Assembly (NCBI GenBank): GCA_900102115.1
Contig: FNAW01000004.1
Span: forward strand, 434,001 to 498,000
DNA: 64,000 nt
Direction: 5' to 3'
Source of the DNA: Blastococcus fimeti
GTDB lineage: Bacteria; Actinomycetota; Actinomycetes; Mycobacteriales; Geodermatophilaceae
The notes beneath the pieces are model-generated. The model did not search any database. It was not told where the DNA came from and saw only the letters and a program-made list of their open reading frames with translations. Positions 33,334 to 40,840 of the stretch are shown here, one piece after another. Position 1 is the stretch's first letter. Each line of letters opens with the position of its first letter. Both the position numbers and the translations under genes were made by a program.

Positions 33334-34383
33334 CTGAGCACGCCCCTGGCACCCGCGGCCGCGCTCCGGAGGATCGCCTTCCTCCTGGAGCGCGCCCGCG
33401 AGCCCAGCTACCGGGTGCAGGCCTTCCGCACGGCCGCCGCTGTCATCGACGGGCTGGGCGAGGACCAGCTGGACCTGAAGATCCGCACCAACACCCTCAA
33501 GGACCTCAAGGGCGTGGGCCCCAAGACGGCCGCCGTCGTCGTGCAGGCGCACAAGGGCCAGGTGCCCGAGTACCTGACCAAGCTCGAGCAGGACCTCGCC
33601 GAGCTCGTCCCCATGGCCGACGACGTCGCGGCGTTCCGCGCCACGCTCAGGGGCGACCTGCACCTGCACTCCGACTGGTCCGACGGCGGCAGCCCGATCC
33701 GCGAGATGGCCGAGGCGGCCATCGCCATCGGCCACGAGTACATGGCGCTGACCGACCACTCCCCCCGGCTGACCGTCGCCAACGGGCTCTCCCCCGCGCG
33801 GCTCGAGCAGCAGCTGGACGTCGTCGCGGCGCTCAACGAGGAGCTCGCCCCCTTCCGGATCCTCACCGGCATCGAGTGCGACATCAACGTCGACGGCAGC
33901 CTGGACCAGACCGACGAGCTCCTCGGCCGGCTGGACGTCGTCGTCGCCAGCGTGCACTCCGATCTGCGCGCGGCGCGTGCGCAGATGACCGAGCGGATGC
34001 TCACCGCCGTCGCCAACCCGCACACCGACGTCCTCGGGCACTGCACCGGCCGCCTGGTCATCGGCCGCAGCCAGCGCAACGGCGAGCAGAAGCCGCGCCC
34101 GGAGAGCACCTTCGACGCCGAGGCCGTGTTCGCCGCCTGCGTCGAGTTCGGCACGGCGGTGGAGATCAACTCCCGTCCCGAGCGGCTGGACCCGCCGCGG
34201 CGGCTGCTCACCCTGGCGCGCGAGCTCGGCTGCGAGTTCTCCATCGACACCGACGCGCACGCGCCCGGCCAGCTCGACTGGCAGTACAACGGCGTCGAGC
34301 GGGCCATCGAGTGCGGCGTCGAGCCCGAGCAGGTCATCAACACCCGGTCCGCCGACGACCTGCTGGCCTGGACCGGTCGCTGA
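33334..34383 (+). CDS. HhH-PHP domain metal-dependent hydrolase
   Basis: About 349 residues if started at CTG 33334; the first ATG/GTG/TTG is GTG 33415, which would cut into the conserved N-terminal helix (ALRRIAFLLERAREPSYRVQAFRTAA). No ATG, GTG or TTG lies in frame upstream. The first 100 residues resemble the helix-hairpin-helix part of PolX-type proteins (LKDLKGVGPKTAAVV). The PHP domain follows with metal ligands GDLHLHSDWSDG, ALTDHSPR, GIECDINVDG, VVASVHSDL, DVLGHCTG and DTDAHAPGQL. Such actinobacterial proteins lack the polymerase palm and are probably phosphoesterases. The substrate is unknown. Confidence 0.85.
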   Translation: MSTPLAPAAALRRIAFLLERAREPSYRVQAFRTAAAVIDGLGEDQLDLKIRTNTLKDLKGVGPKTAAVVVQAHKGQVPEYLTKLEQDLAELVPMADDVAAFRATLRGDLHLHSDWSDGGSPIREMAEAAIAIGHEYMALTDHSPRLTVANGLSPARLEQQLDVVAALNEELAPFRILTGIECDINVDGSLDQTDELLGRLDVVVASVHSDLRAARAQMTERMLTAVANPHTDVLGHCTGRLVIGRSQRNGEQKPRPESTFDAEAVFAACVEFGTAVEINSRPERLDPPRRLLTLARELGCEFSIDTDAHAPGQLDWQYNGVERAIECGVEPEQVINTRSADDLLAWTGR

Positions 34384-34406
34384 CGACCGCGTCCTGACCG
34401 GTCGGG

Positions 34407-35153
34407 CTAGGAGCCGAGGGCCCCGGTGTCCGCCAGGTCGGCGGCGACGACGACGAGTTTGCGGTTGGTCTGCTGGCTGGCCGTGGCCAGGAGCAGGAAC
34501 GCCTCGTCGGCGGTGATCTTGAAGCGCTCCATGAGGATGCCCTTGGCCTGACCGATGACGTCCCGGTTGGCCAGTGCCGACCGCACGTTCTCCAGCTCCT
34601 GGGCGTCGGCGAGCGCGATCGCCGCATGGGCGGCGAACAGCAGGCCCAGGCGCTCCGACTCGTCCCCGAACGCGCCCGGTCCGGTGGCCAGCACGTCCAG
34701 CGAGCCGAGGGTGTTGCCGGTGACGAACAGCTGGAAGCACACCATGCTGCGGGCGCCCAGCTCGTCGGCCCGCGCGGCCAGCGCCGGCCACCGCTCCTCG
34801 GTAGCCAGGTCGTCCACCCGGATCGTCTCCTGCTCGAACAGGGCGTCCAGGCAGGGGCCCTGGCGGGTCTCGGACTGCAGGACGTCGAACATGCGCGCCC
34901 GCTCGCTGCTCGCCGCCGCCGAGCGCGCGGTCTTCCGCTGCTGGGCGACGGTGATCGTGGCGTCCTCGGCGCCGGGGACCATGTCGACCACCGTGGCCAC
35001 GATGTGGTCCAGCACCTCCTGGGAGGTGGCGAACCGCTGCAGGTCCCGGGCCAGCACGCTCAGCCGCTGGGCCAGGTCGTCGGCGCCGGCGCTCGTGCCG
35101 GTGTCGTGCACCGAGGGCCGGCCCGCCGTGTCGGAGGTCGTGTCGCGAGTCAT
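34407..35153 (-). CDS. GAF-ANTAR regulator 1
   Basis: A 248-residue two-domain protein. The GAF domain covers about 25-175 (FATSQEVLDHIVATVVDMVPGAEDATI; RQGPCLDALFEQETIRVDDL; MVCFQLFVTGNTLGSLDVLA). The ANTAR domain follows, with the RNA-binding signature NRDVIGQAKGILMERFKITADEAFLLL. ANTAR proteins act as antiterminators binding paired hexaloop RNA hairpins. It is convergent with the PHP gene and tandem with a second GAF-ANTAR gene upstream. The signal for its GAF domain is unknown; a Cys lies in the conserved GPCLDA loop. Confidence 0.92.
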   Translation of the reverse strand: MTRDTTSDTAGRPSVHDTGTSAGADDLAQRLSVLARDLQRFATSQEVLDHIVATVVDMVPGAEDATITVAQQRKTARSAAASSERARMFDVLQSETRQGPCLDALFEQETIRVDDLATEERWPALAARADELGARSMVCFQLFVTGNTLGSLDVLATGPGAFGDESERLGLLFAAHAAIALADAQELENVRSALANRDVIGQAKGILMERFKITADEAFLLLATASQQTNRKLVVVAADLADTGALGS

Positions 35154-35221
35154 CGCGCGACAGCTTAGGGCGGGCGGCGCACCGGGGGCCGGTCGAGCGC
35201 GGTCGCGTCGCCCGACGACGA

Positions 35222-35950
35222 TCAGCCCGTCCGGTCCTCCCGGACCGGCAGGGCCCCCGTCTCGGCGAGCTCGCGGGCGATCTCGACCAGCCTGCGGTTC
35301 TGCTCCTGGGAGACGCGGGCGAGCGCGCCGAAGGCCTGCTCGGCGGTGAGCCGGTAGCGCTCCATGAGGATGCCCTTGGCCTGGCCGATGAGATCACGGC
35401 TGTTCATCCCGGCCCGGAGGTGCTCCTCGTGCTCGGCGCCGGCCAGCGCGATGGCCGCATGGCCGGCGAACACCTGCCCGATCTCCTGGCTCTCGTCGTC
35501 GAAGGCCCCGACGGCTCGGGAGTAGAGGTTCATGGCGCCGAGCTGGTCAGCGGCGACGAAGAGCTGGAAGCACAGCATGCTCCGGATGCCGCGGGCACCG
35601 GCCCGCTCCGCGAACCGGGGCCAGCGCTGGTCCGCGGGGAGGTCGTCCACCCGGACGATCCGGTGCTCCCAGATCGCGTCGAGGCAGGGGCCCTGCCGCA
35701 GCCGCTGCTGCAGCGCGTCCAGCTCCCGGGGCAGGTCACCCGTCGACGCACGCGGTTCGACCTCTCTCCGGCCGATCACGTAGCTGATGCCGCACTCCTG
35801 CGCGCCCGGCACCGTGGCCACCGCCGCCGCGGTGATCGCCTGCAGGGTGCCCTCGACGTCGCCGTGCTCCTCCTGCAGCTGGCGCGCCACCCGGCTCATG
35901 ACGTCGCCGAGGTGGCGCCCCGGATCGATCGCGGTGTTCTCCACGGTCAT
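35222..35950 (-). CDS. GAF-ANTAR regulator 2
   Basis: A 242-residue paralogue of the adjacent gene. GAF: LQAITAAAVATVPGAQECGISYV, RQGPCLDAIWEHRIVRVDDLPADQRWPRFAE, MLCFQLFVAADQLGAMNLYS. ANTAR: NSRDLIGQAKGILMERYRLTAEQAFGALARVS. The close match of the two proteins along their whole length indicates tandem duplication. It is divergent from a third GAF-ANTAR gene with 335 bases between. Confidence 0.92.
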   Translation of the reverse strand: MTVENTAIDPGRHLGDVMSRVARQLQEEHGDVEGTLQAITAAAVATVPGAQECGISYVIGRREVEPRASTGDLPRELDALQQRLRQGPCLDAIWEHRIVRVDDLPADQRWPRFAERAGARGIRSMLCFQLFVAADQLGAMNLYSRAVGAFDDESQEIGQVFAGHAAIALAGAEHEEHLRAGMNSRDLIGQAKGILMERYRLTAEQAFGALARVSQEQNRRLVEIARELAETGALPVREDRTG

Positions 35951-36285
35951 GGCCGCACAGTAGTGCTCGCGGGGGCCGCGGGGCGGTCTGCGGTTGCGCC
36001 GCCGTCCGGGCGGGCACAGCGCCCATCACGCCCTGCTCGCCGGTCCCGGGAAGCGGCAGGGCGAGGCTCCGCCGGTCCAAGCCCGGGCCGGTGGAGCCGC
36101 CTCCCGGCCGCGGGAGCGACGTGGACCCTGTTCCGGGTCGCGGCGCAGGAGTAGTGTCCGGTCCACGCCGCCAGTTGCGGCTCCTGTGGGTCATGAAGCG
36201 GCCCGGGGAACTCTGCGCCCCGGTGGGGCGGCATTCCGGACGAGCTGATCCTCGGTGGCCGGACCCAATAGGCGGGACCCGTCCC
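35951..36285. other. Divergent control region between GAF-ANTAR genes
   Basis: Three hundred thirty-five bases between genes 2 and 3 of the ANTAR set. No convincing gene. Promoters for both directions must lie here. I see no strong hairpin pair typical of ANTAR targets, but could not fold it systematically. Confidence 0.4.
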
Positions 36286-37023
36286 ATGTGGACAACCAGC
36301 CCATCCACCCCTCCGGCGCTCGGCGTCCGGGACGCCTTCGCCGAGCTGGGCCGCGTCTCCTTCGAGGAGACCTCGATGGAGGCTCTGCTGCAGGAGGTGG
36401 CCGACCTGTCCAAGCAGGTCATGCCGTCGGTCACGGAGGCCTCGGTCACCCTCATCACCGGCGACAGGGCGACGACGGCGGCCTGGACCGGACAGCTCGC
36501 GCTGGACCTCGACGAGTCGCAGTACGCGAGCGGCTTCGGCCCCTGCCTGGACGCCGCCGTCGGCCAGGAGCTCCGCGAGATCACCGACGCCCGCGAGGAG
36601 ACCCGCTGGCCGGACTACACCCCCGTATGTGTCGAGCGCGGCGCGCTGAGCTCGCTCGCGGTGCCGGTGCCGGTGCGCGAGGACATCCACGGCTCGCTGA
36701 ACCTCTACGCCACGGAGCCCCACGCCTTCGACGACGTCGCCCGGGACACCGGCCGGGAGTTCGCCTCCTACGTCGCGGTCGCGGTGCGGAACATCCACCT
36801 CTACGAGACCACCCGCGACCGGGCCGAGCACCTGGACGCCGCGATGCGCAGCCGGGCGGTCATCGAGCAGGCCAAGGGCATCCTGATGAGCCAGCGCCGG
36901 TGCGACGCGGATACGGCGTTCACGCTGCTCGCTGGAGCGTCGCAGCGCTCCAACCGCAAGCTGCGCGACATCGCTCAGTCGCTCGTCGACGGCGTCAGCG
37001 GGCAGAGCACCCGCCTCGACTGA
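36286..37023 (+). CDS. GAF-ANTAR regulator 3
   Basis: A 245-residue GAF-ANTAR protein, more distant from the other two. GAF: SMEALLQEVADLSKQVMPSVTEASVTLI, SGFGPCLDAAVGQELREITD, LSSLAVPVPVREDIHGSLNLYA. ANTAR: SRAVIEQAKGILMSQRRCDADTAFTLLAGASQRSNRKLRDIA. The ATG at 36286 (MWTTSPST) was chosen; the upstream in-frame extension is not coding-like. Three such regulators within 3 kb suggests sensing of related signals. The RNA targets are not known. Confidence 0.9.
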   Translation: MWTTSPSTPPALGVRDAFAELGRVSFEETSMEALLQEVADLSKQVMPSVTEASVTLITGDRATTAAWTGQLALDLDESQYASGFGPCLDAAVGQELREITDAREETRWPDYTPVCVERGALSSLAVPVPVREDIHGSLNLYATEPHAFDDVARDTGREFASYVAVAVRNIHLYETTRDRAEHLDAAMRSRAVIEQAKGILMSQRRCDADTAFTLLAGASQRSNRKLRDIAQSLVDGVSGQSTRLD

Positions 37024-37082
37024 CGACGCCCCGGCCGCGCGGACCCGTCGACAGGTCGGCCGCCCGGGTGCACCCTGAGCGC

Positions 37083-37247
37083 ATGCCTCCCCGGCGGCCG
37101 ACCCGGCGAGCCGGGACCGGCCCGTTCGCCCGGACCGGTCCCCGGCCGTCCTGGCACGTGCACTGGTTCCGCCGGGTGTGCGAGGACCCGCTGGGCCCGG
37201 CCGGCATCTACGCCTGCCGGTGCGGCGAGGTGCGCCCGGGCCTCTGA
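37083..37247 (+). CDS. Small Cys-x-Cys protein
   Basis: A possible 54-residue protein (MPPRRPTRRAGTGP...) with a basic N-terminal half and a C-terminal FRRVCEDPLGPAGIYACRCGEVRPGL. Three Cys, two as C-x-C, suggest a metal-binding knuckle. Too short for confident calling; composition of the second half is unlike the Arg/Ala shadows. Function unknown. Confidence 0.45.
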   Translation: MPPRRPTRRAGTGPFARTGPRPSWHVHWFRRVCEDPLGPAGIYACRCGEVRPGL

Positions 37248-37358
37248 CCCCGGCGCCCGCGGAGCGCGCTTCCGACAGCTCCGGCGTGACACCATCAGGC
37301 CGCCGACGAGGGCATGTCCCGGCTGCCCGCTGCGGGTGCCGGGGGAACGGAGAAAGCC

Positions 37359-40300
37359 GTGTGCGGTGTCGTGGCCTGCCTCCCCATCTACCCGGGGACG
37401 GACAGCGGGGACGCCCCGGACGGCTCCGCCGTCCTGGCCGCGGGGTGGCCGGACGAACCGACCGCCGACGGCGTCGTCGCCGCGCTGGCGGAGACGGGCG
37501 TTCGGGTGGCGTCGGCGGCCCGCGCGTGGTCCGACCCGATCGCCTTCGCCCGGTTGGTCGGCTCCCCCGACCTGCTCGCCGACCTCCAGCGGTCCGCCGC
37601 CGGCGCGCGGGCGCTTGTCACCCGGGCCGACGAGGCGATGGACGACCTGCTCCGCTCGGCCGGGCAGCCACCCGAGGAGCTGCACGCGCGGGTGCGCGAG
37701 GCGCGGGACGCCTGCTGGCGCTTCCGGCACGACCTGCTCGGCTCCGCGGTCCGGGTCCGCGCGCTGGCCGGCGACGCGACCGACCCCGCGGTGGTCCACA
37801 GCTACCGGGCGATCGACGCCGTCCTCGACAGCCTCGGCCGGCTCGAGGTGCGCGGCCGGGACTCCGCCGGCCTGCACGTCCTCGTCGCGTCCCCGGGCAC
37901 CGGCGGCCTCGGCACGCCGCCCGGCCGGGACGACCCGCTATTCCGCGACCGGACCGTCGCGGCCGTCGAGGGCGGGCTGTCCTTCGTCTACAAGACCGCC
38001 GTCCTGATCGGCCGGCTCGGCGACAACGTCGCGCGCCTGCGGTCGGCCATCGAGAGCGACGCGCACCTGCGCAGCGCGCTGGCCCTGCCGTCGGCCCGGA
38101 TCACCGTCGTCGCCCACACGCGGTGGGCCAGCGTCGGCCGGATCAGCCAGGCCAACGCCCACCCGGTCAACAACGGGCTCACCCGCCGTCCCGGGCATCC
38201 GTACGTCATCGCCGCGTTTAACGGCGACGTCGACAACCACGACGAGATCCTGGCCGTGCCGGACGGCGACGCCCCGGCCTCCGACATCACCACCGACGCC
38301 CGCGTCATCCCCTTCGCCATGGGCGAGGCGCTGGCCGCGTCGGACTGCACCTCCGGGCAGGCGCTGGCGACCTGCCTGCGGTCGTTCGAGGGCTCGATGG
38401 CGATCGTCGTCCAGGACCAGTCCTCCCCCGAGGGGTTCACCGCCGGGGTCCAGGGCAGCGGGCAGGGCCTCTACCTCGGGCTCTCCCCCGATCTGCCGAT
38501 GGTGGCCAGCGAGGTCTACGGGCTGGTCGGGGTGTCCGCGGAGTACGTCCGCGTCGACGGCCGGCTGGTCGGGCGGGACGCCGCGTCCCCGGTGGTCGCG
38601 CACGTCGAACGGCGCGCGGCGGGCGGGTACGACGTCGCCCTGTGGGATCCGGCCGCGTCCGCGGAGAGCCGGCCGCTGCAGGCCGAGGCGCGGCAGACCG
38701 CCGACATCACCACCGAGGACGTCGATCTCGGCACCGAGGAGCACTACCTGGCGAAGGAGATCGCCGAGGCCGCGGAGTCGATGCGCAAGACCCTCCGGGG
38801 CCGGGTCGTCGAGGGCGGCGCCGGCCTCCGGGCGGCGCTGTCGGAGGCGGAGTTCCCCGCGGCGATCCGCGACCGGCTCGCCGACGGCTCCCTGTCGCGC
38901 GTGGTCCTGCTGGGCCAGGGGACGGCGGCGGTCGCGTGCTCGGGCATCGCGCGGGTGGCGGCCGGCCTGCTCGGGGACCGGATCGCGGTCTCCTCCAGCA
39001 CCGCCACCGAGATCTCGGCCGCCCCGCTCCCCGCGTCACTGGCCGACACGCTGGTCATCGCCGTCAGCCAGTCGGGGTCGACCACGGACACGAACCGGAC
39101 CGTGGACATGCTGCGCGAGCGGGGTGCGGCGACGCTGGCGATCGTCAACCGGCGGGACAGCGACCTGGCCAAGCGGGCCGACGGCATCGTCTACACCTCC
39201 GACGGCCGTGACGTGGAGATGGCGGTCGCCTCCACCAAGGCCTTCTACGCGCAGGTCGCCGCCGGGATCCTGATCGCCTGGGAGGTCGCCCACGCGCTCG
39301 GGCACGACGCCGGCTCCGGCGAGGACGGCATGCTGCGCGGCCTGCGCGCGATCTCCGGCCAGCTGCGCACCCTCTACGCGCGGCGCGACCGGATCGAGGC
39401 AGTGGCGCGGCGCACCTTCTCGCGCCGCGCCTGGTCGGTCATCGGCTCCGGGCTCAACCAGGTCGCGGCCGCCGAGGGGCGGATCAAGCTCTCCGAGCTC
39501 TGCTACACGACCGTCTCGGTCGACGCGATCGAGGACAAGAAGCACATCGACCTCTCCGCCGAGGCGCTGGTGCTCATCTGCGCGGCCGGCACCTCGCCGC
39601 TGCAGCGCTCGGACCTGGGCAAGGAGATCGCGATCCTCCAGGCGCACGGCAACCTGCCGGTGCTGATCACCGACGAGTCGGCGGCCGGCGACCGGCCCAT
39701 GGACGACGTCATCGCCGTCCCCGACGCGCACCGGTCACTGGGCTGGATCCTGGCCACCGCGGCCGCGCACCTCTTCTCCTACTACTGCGCCCGGGCCATC
39801 GACGATCTCGCGATCGACGCCCGCCGGGCGCTCGCCGAGCTGGAGGCCGCGCGCGACGCCGGGGTGGAGCTGACCGCGGACTGGGTCGGGCTCAAGCCGC
39901 TGCAGGCGTTCCTCGACATGGCCGGCAGCACCCCGGCGGGCAGCGCCTACGTGCCGAGCGGGACGGCGCTGCAGCTGACCGAGGTGTTCGTGCAGCTGGT
40001 CGCGCCGAGCGCGTGGCGGCTGTCCCTGACCGACCCCGAGGTCTCCCTCGAGCAGCGGCTGCGCGAGCTGCTGACCCGGGCGGTCGACGAGCTGACCCGG
40101 TCGATCGACAGCGTCAAGCACCAGGCGAAGACGGTCACCGTCGGCACGTCCCGCGGCGACGCCGACCTGTTCGACAACCCCCTCGTCGCGCACCTCGTGG
40201 AGCTCGGCGTCGATCCGCAGGCGCTGAACTACGCCTCGCTGGACGCGCTGCGTGCCTGGGCGCCGGTGCTCGCCCCGCCGCTCGGGGCGACCCGCTACCG

Positions 40301-40730
40301 CTTCTCCGACTCCGGGGGCGAGGCCGCGCTGCACGTCGTCAGCCAGACCGGGACCAGTGAGGGACTGCGGAGCCGCTACTCGGACCGGACGCCGCCGGCG
40401 GGCTCCAAGCGGCTGGTGCTCAGCACCCGGGTGCCGCGGATCATCCGGGGCGCCTCCGACGACCGGCTCGTGCTCCTGGTGCCCGAGGTGGCCGGCTCCG
40501 AGCCGACCGGCCTGACGCTGCTGCACGTCGACACGGTGTCCACCGCGCCGGCCGACGCGCTGGTGCGGGCCCTGCGGATCGGGGGCCGGGAGCAGGAGCT
40601 GTCCGCCGCGCTCGGCGAGCGCGGGCTCGCGCTGGACGTCACCCGGCTCGAGGGGGGCTCGATCGAGCTGCTCCTCACCGCCTCCGTCGAGCACCTCGTC
40701 GAGCGGCTGGCCCCCGGGAGCGCCGCCTGA
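37359..40730 (+). CDS. Long GlmS-like glutamine amidotransferase/double-SIS protein
   Basis: A 1123-residue protein, about twice the length of GlmS. I start it at GTG 37359 because GGAG lies upstream and the next residue is Cys (CGVVA), which becomes the N-terminal nucleophile of a class II amidotransferase. The usual glutaminase landmarks follow but are displaced: RGRDSAGLHV near 170, HTRWASVGRISQANAHPV near 250, FNGDVDNHDEI. About 130 extra residues are inserted before RGRDSAG. Two SIS domains follow (SQSGSTTDTNRTVDML; VEMAVASTKAFYAQ; LSELCYTTVSVDAIEDKKHIDLS), then a 330-residue extension of unknown role. Probably makes glucosamine 6-phosphate or a related amino sugar phosphate. A canonical GlmS may exist elsewhere. 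Confidence 0.8.
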   Translation: MCGVVACLPIYPGTDSGDAPDGSAVLAAGWPDEPTADGVVAALAETGVRVASAARAWSDPIAFARLVGSPDLLADLQRSAAGARALVTRADEAMDDLLRSAGQPPEELHARVREARDACWRFRHDLLGSAVRVRALAGDATDPAVVHSYRAIDAVLDSLGRLEVRGRDSAGLHVLVASPGTGGLGTPPGRDDPLFRDRTVAAVEGGLSFVYKTAVLIGRLGDNVARLRSAIESDAHLRSALALPSARITVVAHTRWASVGRISQANAHPVNNGLTRRPGHPYVIAAFNGDVDNHDEILAVPDGDAPASDITTDARVIPFAMGEALAASDCTSGQALATCLRSFEGSMAIVVQDQSSPEGFTAGVQGSGQGLYLGLSPDLPMVASEVYGLVGVSAEYVRVDGRLVGRDAASPVVAHVERRAAGGYDVALWDPAASAESRPLQAEARQTADITTEDVDLGTEEHYLAKEIAEAAESMRKTLRGRVVEGGAGLRAALSEAEFPAAIRDRLADGSLSRVVLLGQGTAAVACSGIARVAAGLLGDRIAVSSSTATEISAAPLPASLADTLVIAVSQSGSTTDTNRTVDMLRERGAATLAIVNRRDSDLAKRADGIVYTSDGRDVEMAVASTKAFYAQVAAGILIAWEVAHALGHDAGSGEDGMLRGLRAISGQLRTLYARRDRIEAVARRTFSRRAWSVIGSGLNQVAAAEGRIKLSELCYTTVSVDAIEDKKHIDLSAEALVLICAAGTSPLQRSDLGKEIAILQAHGNLPVLITDESAAGDRPMDDVIAVPDAHRSLGWILATAAAHLFSYYCARAIDDLAIDARRALAELEAARDAGVELTADWVGLKPLQAFLDMAGSTPAGSAYVPSGTALQLTEVFVQLVAPSAWRLSLTDPEVSLEQRLRELLTRAVDELTRSIDSVKHQAKTVTVGTSRGDADLFDNPLVAHLVELGVDPQALNYASLDALRAWAPVLAPPLGATRYRFSDSGGEAALHVVSQTGTSEGLRSRYSDRTPPAGSKRLVLSTRVPRIIRGASDDRLVLLVPEVAGSEPTGLTLLHVDTVSTAPADALVRALRIGGREQELSAALGERGLALDVTRLEGGSIELLLTASVEHLVERLAPGSAA

Positions 40731-40752
40731 CCGCGAGCGCTCCGCGCTCGGC

Positions 40753-40839
40753 CCGGAGGAGTACGCCCGGGCGAGGGAGTTCGGCCTGAGCACGATCGTC
40801 AAGGATGTCGATCCGGGCCCTTCTCTGACACGCTGCTGA
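40753..40839 (+). pseudogene. C-terminal remnant of a second GH114 gene
   Basis: Twenty-eight codons before the TGA at 40837 translate as PEEYARAREFGLSTIVKDVD followed by PGPSLTRC. This closely parallels the C-terminus of the intact GH114 protein encoded at 29242-30198 (PEQCARASAIGVNSIVKELD, then LGPGLRSC). No barrel or start precedes it: the frame runs back only into the end of the GlmS-like gene. It is thus a fragment left by deletion or rearrangement, and it sits 1 base before the start of the degenerate GGDEF/EAL protein. Confidence 0.75.
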
Positions 40840-40840
40840 C

